A stretch of DNA of 64,000 nucleotides from the NCBI GenBank assembly GCA_029945375.1, contig CM057060.1:1674001-1738000 (forward strand), written 5' to 3'. Positions 47,604-59,709 of the stretch are shown piece after piece. Each line of letters opens with the position of its first letter. The first letter of the stretch is position 1. The position numbers and the translations under genes were made by a program. This stretch comes from Agaricus subrufescens. Taxonomy: Eukaryota > Basidiomycota > Agaricomycetes > Agaricales > Agaricaceae. The notes under the pieces were generated by a model. That model was not told where the DNA came from and did not search any database. It saw nothing but the letters and a program-made list of their open reading frames with translations.

Positions 47604-50085
47604 CTACTCGGGTCCTTCACAAAGAGCTGCGAGGAACGTTTTAATATGTTCTCTGCGCACCTCGATAATGCTCGTGTCGAAAGATGAATGATGTGTGGTG
47701 GCATTACATCTATCTCTAGCTTCGACAAACGCAAGAGCAAAATGGCTATGCATAGTTCAGCCATCAAAACTCCGGGGGTATTAGAGAGCCCACTCACTTT
47801 TTCTTGACATCACCGAACTCCATGGCAGCAGTGACACCAACAATCACATAGGCGTCTTTGTGTTCATGCAGACAAGCGACAACAAAAGGCATCCCTTTGC
47901 GTTTACTCTGGGTAGTAGTATTTTGCGATGCCGGCACACGATCCCTCAACGCATCCACAAGCCACAAAGCCAAACGCATCAAGATACCGGGATGAGAAAA
48001 CAACTCTAGCTTGGGACCCTGTGTCATGACGACCACTCGGTGATTCCGCATCGTGCGTATATCTTGTTTGTCGATGATCGAAGTCCCTTGTTCGATGATT
48101 GACCGGTGAAGAGACATAGACAACCGAATTGATTGTTGTAGTGCATCAAAACTATTACAATGAATGTAAGCGCTAGAACAAGAATGATTTCATTATCAAA
48201 ATGACCGTACTCTGACAATGCATCATATGCTGTCCAAAAATTCTTGACCCACCACGCAACATCTTGTTGTTCATTGTTTCCCTCCGCGCCCATGACGACA
48301 TTGTTCTGAGCGGAGACACCATACTGCCGACGTTCCTCACCCTTTTTCTTACCCTCAATCCCTGGCGTTTCCCAGGTTCTCCCACCGCCGAACCATTCTC
48401 CTCCATTACGAGTACCTTCTATTTCGATTTCCAAAGGTAAACCACCTGCAACGTCTATTAGGGCGCTGATGCCCTCGGTTGCATCAGCGGCGGAAAAAGG
48501 TTGAGAACGATATCCATAGCAGCGGACGAAAGAGGGATAAGTCAACTCTACAAGGCCGTATTCGGGTGCTGTCTCGTTGAACTTGTCCACTAGTGTTCGT
48601 TTAAGATCCATATCCATATGTGTATATGATTGTTGCGTCTGGGATAATGAAAACCTGCGTTAAATGTAATTTGATTTAGACAAGTTTACGATTGCGATGA
48701 TTACTTGACCTACCCCATCTTTGCAAGTAGACCTGTCAGACGTTTACGTCCACGCTCCTTCCATATTCCGAGCTTGCTCGCGACGTAACTTGAATGGTAC
48801 ATAGCATCATAAAGCGTCCAATGGCGGAAAAACATGAAACGTAATTCTTCGGTGGCACGTACGCTTACATCGTCTGGGCTTAACGATAACAAGAAAGTGG
48901 AACCGTTGGTGTAGCCGGGTGGAAGAGGATTGAGTCGAAAGACTTCATCGTAGTAAAGACTATGGTATGCCTCATAGTCTTCGCGCGTAATTCGTGATGT
49001 CAAATATTGATAAGTAAGGCCAAGGATGGCAAGCCTAAAATAAATGAGTCAAGTAGAAAGAGTAGTTTTATGCAGACTTACCAGAGGAAATCGTTATCCA
49101 CTCTCTCCAGGATCGTGGCTAGGGTATATATTGTACTTGATACGCTTTGTCCATACCAAGTACCACCCAGGTAGTACTTGTTCAGTCGTGCAACATGGTC
49201 GTCGTGCTCCTCGCGGGACATTCGTCGCGGTTGCTAAGTAAAAAAAAAAAAACAACGTTAATGAAAACATTTACGCGTTTATGAAACGTAAAAGAGATAC
49301 ATCTTCATCATCCACTCGTCGTCGTTTTCTTGATCTAGGTTCTGTAGACATTCTTCGCTTTTTCGAACTCTCGTTATCAGAATTATCCTCTCCATCTTCT
49401 TGTTCATCTGATTCCCGGTCCTCGAACTCTTCATCTGAATATTCATCATCAGAATCAGGGAGAGGTTCATACTTGAAGGGATTCAACGGAAGGAAGCACT
49501 CCAATCTAGCCTGAAATCACACATACTTCAAGAGCTTCCCAAGATTTCCTCTCTTCTGTGAGTTTATTGGCATCGCCATCGTCCCATACGATAATCCGTT
49601 CACCATTTTCTCCTGCGCCGAAGAGGGTGGACAGGTTACGAGGTCGAACGGAATCGATGACATGGATGGTTACGCTAGTTTTGAAATCGCCGAACCATTC
49701 GGAGGAGGGGAGGTCGAGGTAACCACCGACATTGAGTAAGACGAGTGTATGTAGCTAGCGATGGTTTATTGTAAGCACGCGATAAGTTCCACTTTAGTGA
49801 AGCAGCCGGACGAACTTCATTATTCTGCCTCAGTTCTTCTCTGACTGTGGAGAAATCCTCGACACCAGCGACGGGGATGATAGTGTAAATGACATCGTCT
49901 TGTTTGAAAAGACGGGTAAGCATCTTGGACGCGCAGAGAGCATCTACATCTGGCGCGACGAGAACAATAACGGAGGATGCGGATGTAAGGGGGGAACGGC
50001 GGTGTGCAGCGAGGATAGCATTGTAAGCCTCCGCGTAGGATTGCTTTCCTGGTTGAGTATGATCCGGGGGAGTGATGAAGACCAT
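47604..50085 (-). CDS. CDC45: CDC45, replicative helicase (CMG) subunit
   Basis: Cdc45 joins MCM2-7 and GINS to form the CMG helicase at replication forks. The ATG at 50085 begins MVFITPPDHTQPGKQSYAEA and leads to the family block AHRRSPLTSASSVIVLVAPD and VDALCASKMLTRLFKQDDVI, the degenerate DHH-type core. Next are YLDLPSSEWFGDFKTSVTIH and VIDSVRPRNL, then the usual acidic insert with a basic cluster (DSDDEYSDEEFEDRESDEQ and SRKRRRVDDED), likely a nuclear localisation signal. Later blocks are EELRFMFFRHWTLYDAMYHS, DMDLKRTLVDKFNETAPEYG and LVELTYPSFVRCYGYRSQPF. After a short intron near 47750-47800, HFALAFVEARDRCNA leads to SSFDTSIIEVRREHIKTFL and the stop at 47604. The 5' flank carries ACGCG-type sites. 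Confidence 0.92.
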
Positions 50086-50616
50086 TAGATGAGAACGAGC
50101 ACCCCCTCCACGCGACGCGCGCCAACAATCAATTCTGCCTTGCTGAGTTCAAACTCGCTTAACATCAGGCGCAGAACACTCCTGACAGCCGACCACGAGG
50201 CCGCCCATATCTCTTTTCAAAATACCGCTTCAAGTCTCTCCAATATTCACCCTGTTCCCTCACCCCCACCTCGAGGCAAAAATAAACCCTGGCGGTTTGG
50301 GAGAGAAAAAATGATGATATCTATTCGAGAGTTTATTGGACAGAATTTACAAAGAGTTACAAAGAGCATAAAACACGCGTTCGAGGCTGCCACATGCAGG
50401 GCTCATTCAATTTGACAGAATAGACTAGCGGGTCTGATAAACGAACCCTGCTATATGCGCTGTTATCATCCTCGGATAAATGTGAATCTGGACATGAAGA
50501 CAGGTGCTTTCAGGATCTTCCGTGTTTCCAGCCACAACTGACGCCGAGTCATTGATAAATGAGATATCGGAGCATTTGCCCTCATTGGAAGCCAGTTTCA
50601 TGGAATTTCGAATGGA
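50086..50616. other. Intergenic region between AIM25-like gene and CDC45
   Basis: This 531-bp gap lies between tandem minus-strand genes. The part next to CDC45 is its promoter. A short plus-strand frame (50089-50415) shows no domain and is treated as chance. No repeat was found. Confidence 0.5.
50108..50124 (-). promoter_or_regulatory. Candidate MBF/E2F-like cell-cycle site upstream of CDC45
   Basis: The plus-strand sequence CCACGCGACGCGCGCCA lies about 25-40 bp upstream of the CDC45 ATG. On the minus strand it reads GGCGCGCGTCGCG, which contains two CGCG cores like MCB (ACGCGT) or E2F sites. G1/S control of CDC45 by such factors is established in other fungi; binding here is inference. Confidence 0.35.
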
Positions 50617-52173
50617 TTACTCCCAGGGTAAAAAATGAAAGAGGCCCCCGCTTTGAAACCAACAGGTTAGAAAGATGTTACATCGAAGCCAGATTACTGG
50701 GCTTACCCTCCCATGTGTGAATGGCGCGAAAAATAGTCCGCATCGATATTTACTGCAAAGTTGGAGTTGAGACAGTTGGAAGGAGCAGCTGATGAAGAAA
50801 CACCATACTAGCGAGAGCAAGGAAAAGCTTGTGAAAGAAGATGAATGAGCGCAAGGCGAGTAGATTAGCGGATCGGATACGTACAGCCCGTTCATCTAAG
50901 GAGAGAACCCTAGAACTAGACTGAGGGGCGTAACCTTGTCCGTCTGGAAGTGCTGTGACTGGCTTGAAGGAGATCGAATAACGACCTTATCAGGATTTAG
51001 CACATTACGGATCTCTACCACCGATTAATAAATATAAAGCACCAGTATCGGTAAAGATCTTGATTTCAGAATTAGCAAGGTGTCAAAGCAAAGGGCGTTC
51101 CCCTAAAATTTACCTCCCGACCGAAACCCCGGAAGGCACGACTGATGAAGGCTACATCCTGGCCATACCCATCCAGCAAGCGAAAGTCCCAGGCAAAGAA
51201 AGGTGCGTCGACTTTGGCCACTTGATTAAAAACAGCGGGTTGAGGTTCAGATTGGGGTCCCGATGCAAGTGATAGAACCCTTTCAGTCCCTTCCCTGCGC
51301 GCGAGATTTAGCACTAGAATTCTCAAAGAAGAACTTTACCTTAGGAAGAGATCATATCGCCTGCGCCAAGGGTGCCACACCTGTTGGGCTTCTCCAAGCG
51401 TGTCCAGGACCGGCTCACCTTCTGCGGTGTAGACTGAGAAGTCTTTCAGGCGTTGAACATACATTCTGGAATTAATCCAGGCAAAGGGTCGCCTTAGCTG
51501 CAGGGATGATATTAGCTTACTCGAAAAAGGATACGTATTATCCTGACCCAGAGAATCGGAGAACCACTGCCGTCGAGGACAACGGCTCGAAAAGGTCGGT
51601 GGGTGGCGAAAGCTTGACGAGAGATAGCACCAAAGAAGCCCCGATCTTCCTCAGCGATGAATCCAAGAGGTTGTCCCTCCTCGTTGCCTGGGACATAGTT
51701 TAGTTGCAGGATTTGACGCATACATGGCCAGAGTATTGACTTATAGTATATCTATTACATTGTTCAAAACCAACAAAGATATTGAGCATCTCAATCTGCC
51801 TGCAAGATCATCAACAAGGGGAGAAAAGGCAGGAGTGATTGAATGACCGTTCGACAATGAGTGTTTCGTTCTCCAAAAGTAGCCGGCGGAGACCCTCTTC
51901 AGGATCGCTTGTGGGAGGTCGCTGCGAAGTATGCCACAAAGGAGAGTCGTAATCTGAAGGTACGCTCTCGACAGGGGTCTCTTCGTTAATGGGCCGCTGT
52001 GAGGAAGAGGGAGCTCTCGGGGAGACGTTCTCTCGGCTTCTCCCTGAGCCAGCAGCTCGTTTTGCGGGAAATCGACTCAGAGCATATGCACGGCGTGGCT
52101 GCGAGATGGCAGATAACCAATGGGTCCGAAGAGCAGGCACAGAGAGTGGCAGCCTGCTAACCAAAAGAGACAT
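50617..52173 (-). CDS. AIM25: AIM25-like mitochondrial phospholipid scramblase
   Basis: This belongs to the scramblase-like Aim25 group, mitochondrial proteins with the LURP/scramblase beta-barrel fold. The ATG at 52173 gives MSLLVSRLPLSVPALRTHWL, an Arg/Ser-rich presequence. The scramblase domain begins LLLENETLIVER and continues QIEMLNIFVGFEQCNRYTI, LGFIAEEDRGFFGAISRQAF and ATHRPFRAVVLDGSGSPILW. Later exons read VDAPFFAWDFRLLDGYGQDV, AFISRAFRGFGRE and IFTDTG, then after introns VNIDADYFSRHSHMGG. A last splice gives LFHFLPWE and the stop at 50617. The DYFSRHS motif and the Gly-rich end are typical. Boundaries in the 50.7-51.0 kb part are uncertain. It is divergent from mitochondrial IF-2. 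Confidence 0.83.
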
Positions 52174-52563
52174 GAAGGAAAGTGCTGCGGCAGCCTTTTT
52201 TCCGCCACTTTTATGGTCAGCAAAGGGTCTAGCAGCGGAAGTGCATTGGCGTGTTCGTTCGGCTCGTCACATGGTCGAATTCATAAAAATCTGTGAGGCA
52301 AAGAGGCCTCGCGTATTATTAGTGAGTCGACTACAACTCTCGTTCAACTGCTACAGTTACAGTAGTAATACATGAGCCATGAGAGAACAGAATTTCATGT
52401 TAGCGGGATCGGCCGCTTGCCTTAACGGAACGGAACGCGGGCACCAAGCCGACGCTTGTCACGTGCACCAGCAGGCCGACTTGAGTTTCTTCTAAGTCTG
52501 TTCATCGTCCATTGTCTATTGTTGTCACTGCTGGTGCCGCGGGTTCCAGTTTAATTGAACCAG
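52174..52563. promoter_or_regulatory. Divergent spacer between AIM25 and mitochondrial IF-2, with an E-box
   Basis: This 390-bp spacer holds both promoters. A CACGTG E-box lies at 52460-52465, about 100 bp upstream of the IF-2 ATG. There is no clear TATA box. A short plus-strand frame in the AIM25 first exon extends in but looks non-coding. Confidence 0.4.
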
Positions 52564-55500
52564 ATGCACCGGCAGTCGCTACTGCCTATAATCCGTCAGT
52601 CTGGGCAGACCCGTTCAGCAGCTACAGCGGCTAGACTAAAGGTGCGATGCCTTCCAAGTGCTCTACTTGTCAAATGACGCTCGAATTAGATAAACGATGG
52701 CCCTGCTGAGCGGCAACCTCTTCCTTCCAAGTGGGCTCCCATACAACCAGACAAAGTATGCATGTCCTTGCCTGCCAAATCTGAGTAACATCTTGACCTA
52801 TACAATGCAGGCGGTGCCTACCGCTAAAACATGGGCTCGTCCAAGCGTTTCCACCAGGAGAGAGCCACCCACGCGCACAGAAGGTTGTTCGCCTCTACCG
52901 ATAATGAAAGTTCTATGTGATTGATTCTTTGTAGAATCCCTGAAATCATCGCGAACGCACTCTCAGCGCGAGGTGCCCCCCCATCGTGAACTACCTCCCA
53001 AAAAATGGTCTCCAACATCATTACCGCTAAAGCGCAACCAGGACCGTGAACAGCGTTGGAGTCGGACGCCTAGCGCTCAAAATTCAACGCAGAAACACCA
53101 GAAGTTCGATAGTCGCAAGCAATCAATGCCCTTCGCACGTTCGAACTTCAAAAAAGAACAGGAGATGATAAAAGACACAACAGAGGTTCAAGATGCCACT
53201 AAGGAAACTGTAACGACTGAAGACCCTCAGACTTATAATCATGAGACCGAGCTAGACGAAACACAAGACGACAGTTGGGAATCTAGAAAAGCTCCACGAG
53301 CAAGTCGCCTGCGGGCAAGTGCTTACAAGACTCGCGGTTCTGTAGTACGGAACCTTCATGAAGATGAAAACCGCCAGAGATATCAACCTCAGACCCGACA
53401 AAATATTCAGACGCCTAGTCCTAAAGTCCACCTGCCTCGTTTGAAAGCGAAACCACGAATGGATGTGTATATCCCATCTACGGTGACTGTTGGTCGACTG
53501 GCGAAAATACTGGACGTCAAATTGAGTATGAATTCATCGATTTTGCCCTCCCCCTGTTAGCCTCAGATTTAACACCTTATTCAGACCGCCTCACTCGCAA
53601 GATGACTGAAGCTGGGATGGGAGAGGAAGCAAGTCATGATCATGGTACGATTTTCCACGCACGCCTTATCATAGCTAATTCTATCATTGTAGTTTTAACC
53701 TCTGATTACGCGGTCCTACTGGCTGAAGAACTTGGACGAAATCCGATTGTTGACGATGAGGCTGCCTTCGATCTATTACCCCCGTGAGTATGCTTGTTGC
53801 GTTAAGTACTCTAAATGATTTATTTCGATTGCTCAGTACTTCACGCCCTGATTCCTCTTGTCGGACTTTCCGACCACCTATTGTAACAATCATGGGGCAC
53901 GTAGACCACGGCAAAACAACACTGCTTGATACACTTCGATCCTCTGCCGTCGCCAAAGGGGAAGCAGGAGGTATTACTCAACATATAGGAGCTTTTTCTG
54001 TTCCAGTGAAGTCCTCACAAGGACAACATCACATCACATTCCTCGACACTCCCGGTCATGCAGCGTTTTCAGCCATGCGGGAACGGGGCGCTAGCGCCAC
54101 AGATATTGTGGTACTGGTTGTAGCAGCAGATGATGGCATTATGCCTCAAACCAAGGAAGTGATCAGCCTTCTTCGCAAAGACACGAGCAAAGTCGGTCTC
54201 GTCGTTGCAATTAACAAGGTCGACAAGCCAGAAGCCGATGTCGTAAGTATCCTCTGCCTTTTACCGTACCACCTAGAGGCTAAATGTATCTCGTTCAGGA
54301 AGCTGTAAAATTGGCGCTGATGGCGGAAGGAATTCAGCTTGAATCTTTTGGGGGTGATGTGCCTTCCGTGGAGGTGTCTGGTTTGACTGGAAAGGGCCTT
54401 CCAGATCTTGTAGAAACTTTGGCAGCAATGGCAGAAGTACAAGATCTCCGTGCGGAAAAAGAGGGCCCTGTTCATGGCTACGTACTGGAGTCAAAGGTGA
54501 CAAAGGGATTAGGGTGAGTAGTTTCAATACCCTTTGATGACCCAAAATTTGAAATCTATTCAGCCCTGTCGCCACTGTTCTGGTTTTACGAGGATCTCTG
54601 AAAACGGGTTCTCATGCCTTAAGTGGCACTCACATGGCTAAAGTTCGCCTCATGACCGACTCCAACGGCAAAAGCGTTAAAGTGGCCACTCCCGGTATGG
54701 CAGTCACTGTGTCTGGCTGGAAATCATTGCCGAAGGCCGGAGACGAAGTGCTCGATGGCAAAGAATCAGAGGTCAAGAAGGCACTCGCAAATCGGGAGCG
54801 AATGGCAGACATTGCCGCTTCGTTAGCTGACGTAGATGCTATCAATGCCGCGAGGAGGGAGGAGCGGGAACGGAAAAAAGCAGAGGCTAATAGTGCTGGT
54901 GAACCTATCCCCGCTGTTGCCGAAGCCGACGTCCCCAAGGAGCTTAAACTGATCATAAAAGCTGATGTGAGTGGGAGCGCGGAAGCAATCGAAGGAGCAC
55001 TACAAGGCATTGGAAACAAGAAGGCCACGACAAAGGTTGTGTCTGCCAAGGTTGGAGACGTAACAGAATCGGACGTGCTTATGGCTAAAGCTGTAGATGG
55101 TACGATTTCGCAGACTTTTCTCCGTGTCTGCATACCGACTGACTGACTGATTATGAACAGCCACTATTGTTGCCTTCTCAGTCTCCGTCCCTCGCACAGT
55201 GGAGAATATAGCAGTGCAAAACGGTATCCCCATAACCAAATCTCCGATTATATATCACTTGATGGAGGACGTCCGTAAACGAGTGGCCGCGCTTCTACCT
55301 ACGATCACGGAGACATCTGTGACGGGTGAAGCGTCGGTTCTCCAGCTATTCGATATTCATTTGAAGGCCAAAGAAGTTAAAAAGATTGCTGGCTGCCGTG
55401 TTGTCAATGGGCTAATTGAGAAGGCCAAATTTGCACGAATCGTTAGAGATGGTTCGGTCATTCATGATGGCATGTTCTTTTTTCAATTTGGTGTGGAGCC

Positions 55501-55674
55501 GATAACTAAGTGATTATTTCAGGGTCGTTGGACACCATGCGCGTTCTCAAGAAAGATGTCACCGAGGTTCGGAAAGGTTCAGAATGTGGCTTAAGCTTCG
55601 TAAATTTTGGAGATATTCGTGAAGGAGATTTAATTCAGATGTACCAAACCATAGAGAAACCCGGTGTTTTGTAA
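52564..55674 (+). CDS. IFM1: Mitochondrial translation initiation factor IF-2
   Basis: This GTPase places initiator tRNA on the mitochondrial ribosome. The ATG at 52564 gives [20 protein letters not shown], a good mitochondrial presequence. A first intron leads, through two short exons, to a basic disordered region ([17 protein letters not shown]). The IF2 N-domain follows ([24 protein letters not shown]; [20 protein letters not shown]). The G domain carries all GTP motifs: [39 protein letters not shown] and [13 protein letters not shown]. Domains II-IV are recognisable from [55 protein letters not shown] and [20 protein letters not shown]. It stops at 55674. About nine introns are present. 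The stop lies 48 bp from the stop of the convergent CHORD gene. Confidence 0.93.
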
Positions 55675-55722
55675 TATTCTATTGGTTTCGGGATAGAGTA
55701 TTCTAGAGGTTGATTAATGGAT

Positions 55723-57153
55723 TCATTGTGGGCTACCGGCCTTGTTAACTGCATCAAGGTGCATTTCCTTTCCGCCGACAGTTCCAGACCGACCACCAAC
55801 CCCGAACGTGTAACTTATGCCCTCGAGATTACGGTTCGTTTTTTCCAGCAGCACCCAAACACGATTATCCGCTTTTTGTAGCTGAATCTCGACCTACATC
55901 ACCTTAGATCTTGGAAGTCCGGTGACGGAGGAGAGAACTCACCTTGGTGTTATAGAAGTGGCCGATGCTCTGACCTGGATCGATCGGCCCAGCGAGATTC
56001 AACACACGCGAAAAGCGTTTAGACCCTGGTAGGTAAAGATCAAGTGTAACCTGTAAAAAGAGGCATGGAGGCGTACTGGATCATTTTATTGACGTCAACG
56101 CACCTGCTCCGGTGAATCGAATCGTACAACGCTGCGTTCTTTATCTACTTGTTTGGCGAACACGGAAACGAATACTTTGTCCCGAGTCTGGTAATGATCT
56201 ATACGACAATCGACCATTTCATCTGCCTTGCAGCCGAAGTAAGTAATGCACATATTTGAGATCGCCGTCGGAAGCCCAACTTACAGCAGGTGCAGTCGAC
56301 TTGACAGCAAAAACGTGACGGCCCGTCTTGCAACCTCGAATTTTTAGAAATTCATCGAATTCTAGAACTCGGCGTTTGCAGCAGAGGTATCCCTGTATAA
56401 AGAATAAATCAATAGACGCGCTTATCCAGGGTGATCACAACTGGCGACCTTGCTACCTTCTCGAAAGATGGGCTGAAACAGATTCACCCTACATTAGTCT
56501 CGTGTCTCCGGAGATACCTCAACCTACCGGTGCGGAATGATAGGTGCAGACTGTTCCAGGCCCATCACCTTGACGGTTCTCTTTATCGCTGATAAAGGCA
56601 ACGCCACAACCTTTCCTCCTGCACGGGGTCCCCGGAGAAATGGGGATACTAGGGTCGTCTTCCTCGATCACTAATGCCGGCGGGGCATTTTTATCAATCG
56701 TTGATAGAGTCTTTTGAGGAGGAGGGGCGGTCATAAAGGTCTCCTTCCCATCTTTTTCGCTGGATTCAACCATGGTGAACGTGGCAGCGGGTGTGGTTTT
56801 AGGTTCAGCAGCTTTGGGGGCTTCAGAAGTATGTCCGACGACCTTTGCACATCCCTACGTCCAATTGGTGTTACTCTCAGATGTACGGCGAACTTGACGA
56901 AATCGATCTCACGGGAATCGAGAGAAATTCATCGAACGACAGAACTGGTTTGCTGACATCAGAACAACAAGACCAAGATTTCAGACCTTCGTGGAAGACC
57001 TGTTTTCAGGATGTTATCAACATCTGGAAAAACAAAACACCGGGAAAATCCGAGGTAGAAAAGACCCACCGGTCCGCCTGGATGATGGATACATGTATCA
57101 GTTGAGTCGTTGACGTACTCGACATTGCATCCTCCACGAGAACAGCGAGGCAT
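55723..57153 (-). CDS. CHORD- and CS-domain protein (Chp1/CHORDC1-like HSP90 co-chaperone)
   Basis: CHORD proteins bind zinc and HSP90 and act with SGT1-type partners. The ATG at 57153 gives MPRCSRGGCNVEYVNDSTDT and CIHHPGGP; an intron joins to VFHEGLKSWSCCSDVSKPVL, completing CHORD1. CHORD2 is CRRKGCGVAFISDKENRQGD, then CTYHSAPPIFREGSKGYLCC (restored by an intron near 56519) and EFDEFLKIRGCKTGRHVF. Most Cys/His zinc ligands are present in both. The C-terminal CS domain includes DHYQTRDKVFVSVFAKQVDK, SVVRFDSPEQVTLDLYLPGS and VEIQLQKADNRVWVLLEKTN. It ends at 55723 with NKAGSPQ. The order CHORD-CHORD-CS is the standard fungal and animal layout. Confidence 0.9.
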
Positions 57154-57324
57154 AATGACAAAAGCGATGGACAAGATTAAGGTGTGATCTCGAGGTCTGC
57201 ATACCATTTCGCTATCTTCTTCGTCGAGCGCCGCGTATTATGTAATCATTATTAATTATAGATTTTGTAATTTATCTTCGTCTCGGAATGAGTAGAGCGG
57301 GGTGGAAGGTATTAACTATAAAGA

Positions 57325-58681
57325 TTATGGAAGGCCGGGCCCGTACATCTCCCAAACAAGAAATCCAATGCCCCATGGCCCGACGCGTGCAAGCACTCGG
57401 GCAGTCCCCATCAGCCTAGCCCGCCACCCGGAATCCACTGGCGCCACAGAATTTGTATCGCGAAACAGGACCGTGAACCCCTCAGCTCGAACGGCATCAG
57501 CAAGAGGTCGTAAGACCTTAAATTGTGTTGATTCCATTGTGTGTAGATGAATGAGACGTCTGGCACGGTCCCAAGGTCGGCAGACGACTTCATAAGCTAG
57601 ACCTGCAAAAACCTTGTAACATCATCAGACACCACAATCAGTGGAGGAAGTCGGCGTAACTCACACCTCCTGTTACCAATATAATACTGTTGAGGATCCG
57701 CGGAGTATGGCGCCTCATAGACGCAAATCGACCTCCCGTATTATCAAACTTGGACATTAAATTCTCCGAGTGTACTCTGGTTGCCTGGCCGAATCTCCTG
57801 GTAACCTCGAATATGGTGAAGAATGTCGAGAAAGCTTGAAAAGTTTTTTTGGCTTGATATTGAAAAAAGAACGAGTTCCACTTACCACAAACATCCTTGG
57901 CGAAACCCCAACCCCACCCATGCCAACCTCGACCAGCCAGGTTTTGAACGTCCAGCATCCATTTACGAAGCGCACGGGCTTCTTTTAACTGGGCTCTGCG
58001 CGCCTGTCGTGAGACCCGAGTTGAATCATTCATCATAGATTTCCATGCCTGTAGCCAAGATTGCCCCCCTGCGCCGCCCTCGATAAACAAACGGACATTT
58101 TCAACAGGTGCAGCGACGAGGGCCTGAATACCACCAGCAATGCCTCCAGAAACAGCGGCACTCATGAGCGGCTTATCATGTAGCTGAGGCTCAATCATAG
58201 TATAGGATGCGGAATAGGCGGTCCAAAGGACAGTTCCAAGCATAGCATTTACCACTAGTGGCGGAACAAAATGTCTGCGGAAGACATCAAACTACGGAAG
58301 GAACAACTCAGCCAAATACATTCAGGCCGGTGAACAACGTACTCCGTGGATTTTAACTAGTGACGAGAGAAATTTGTGATCATACACAGCTCCTTGATGT
58401 TCCGCTAAGCTTCTCAGAGATTGCCAGCCGCTGACTTTGTATTGTCAATCAGAGAACCACAAAAGTATCTTAAGCTTTACTTTTCGAAGGTCGGAATAAT
58501 CGAACCGGGCGTGCAAAATACAAAGCAAGGCCCCGGGCCAAAGTGCGTGCTGCCGCTGCTTGTATACCCGCACCCTGTTCTGGCAGTGGTCGGTTTTTGC
58601 GTGAGCCGAGCGCAGGCGAGAATCTAACTCATTGAACATACTTGGCTCCTCGTTGGGCGAGGCTTCCGGAGGAGTGGGCAT
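57325..58681 (-). CDS. Mitochondrial carrier superfamily protein, substrate unknown
   Basis: This looks like an inner-membrane transporter. The ATG at 58681 gives MPTPPEASPNEEPSMFNELD; the next exons include AVYDHKFLSSLVKIHGV and FDVFRRHFVPPLVVNAMLGT. Two carrier signatures are visible: PVENVR (in QALVAAPVENVRLFIEGG) and PWDRAR (in VVCRPWDRARRLIHLH), each at the end of a membrane helix as the PX[DE]XX[KR] motif requires. Helices include LWTAYSASYTMIEPQL, MSAAVSGGIAGGIQALVAAP and ILNSIILVTGGV. The end reads VGPWGIGFLVWEMYGPGLP (stop at 57325). The first repeat is poorly conserved, and the substrate cannot be assigned. It is divergent from the ALKBH7-like gene with a 107-bp spacer. Confidence 0.78.
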
Positions 58682-58788
58682 GGCAGGGGAGGGACAAGGT
58701 TAGAGCAGGGCAGCATAGGAAGGGTCCGCCTTGATCCCGGGCCGATGGCTATTTCAACCTCGGCTTAAGGTTTTGCTCCCTCCCCGCC
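58682..58788. promoter_or_regulatory. 107-bp divergent spacer of the carrier and ALKBH7-like genes
   Basis: The spacer separates ATGs at 58681 (minus) and 58789 (plus). It has GGGCAGGGG and CTCCCTCCCC tracts near its two ends and no TATA box. The shared promoter is inferred. Confidence 0.45.
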
Positions 58789-59709
58789 ATGGCACGAAAC
58801 ATCGTTGGCTTTACTCGAAATTTTTCGCAGCCGAAGGGTCTACCTCGTATCCATAAAGCCTATATTTCCGGTCCGTCGTCCCAGGAAATGCACAGTGCTG
58901 GAATTAGATTCTGGCCTGCTTACTTGCAACCCAACGAACAGAGGGTCCTGCTGCGGGCGTCTTTGCACAAACTCGACAACTCCGAAAGCATCAGGAGTCG
59001 GAAAAAAAGGAGAGCGTACTTAAAATCATTACCGCTCGATGCCTCGCAATCGGACAACGTACAGAGTTGCTTTCTTCCGGATGACTATTATCAGTTTCAA
59101 GAGGTATGAGGTGGATTCTATACTACCGAAGTAGATATCCCAACGCTTCTATGCAATCCTTAGGGGCATTATGATGGCGTCATTCACGGTTACCGTGAGA
59201 TGCATCTTGCTTCATGGCCTATGGATGAGTTCGAGGGTCTGTCAAGCGTGATTAAGCGCTTGCATGCTCTCTGCCCCAGCCAGAATATTCAAACACACCT
59301 ACTACATTTGGCCACGCGTGGCTACATTATGCCACACATCGACAACACTGATGCAAGTGGCAATTGGATACTCGGAGTGAGCCTCGGTGACGAAAGGCTA
59401 CTCCGTCTAGACCCTCTTGGAGATGCCCCATCGTTTCAATTTTCCTTGCCTTCTGGAAGCGTGTACATTCAAAGGTATGTTTTCAATGATTCTCGGCATC
59501 TTTATACTCAAAAATACAACATCAGTGGTGATGTCCGGTATACATATAAACACTCTATTATACGAAAAGTTGAAGGTGGACAACGCCTCAGTGTTCTAAT
59601 CAGAGTAAGCAGACCTTTAAATTTAGGAATCTCGCAGGCTTCGGCTCAGAACTATATAGGATTCTCCGACGGTCCTATAATAAATGTGGCACTTGAGTGT
59701 AATGATTAA
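58789..59709 (+). CDS. ALKBH7-like 2-oxoglutarate/Fe(II) dioxygenase
   Basis: ALKBH7 proteins are AlkB-type dioxygenases of the mitochondrial matrix, linked in animals to programmed necrosis and mitochondrial RNA. The ATG at 58789 gives MARNIVGFTRNFSQPKGLPR, a plausible mitochondrial targeting segment. Two domain parts are joined by an intron near 59104-59163. The iron site is seen as H-x-D in GYIMPHIDNTDASGNWILGV and a distal histidine in VRYTYKHSIIRK, where an intron (59475-59525) joins VYIQ to SGDVRY. The 2-oxoglutarate Arg lies in QRLSVLIR. LLRLDPLGDAPSFQFSLPSG matches the ALKBH7 core. The stop is set at 59709 by reading through; splicing at a GTAAGC just after LSVLIR could give a slightly different tail. 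Confidence 0.83.
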
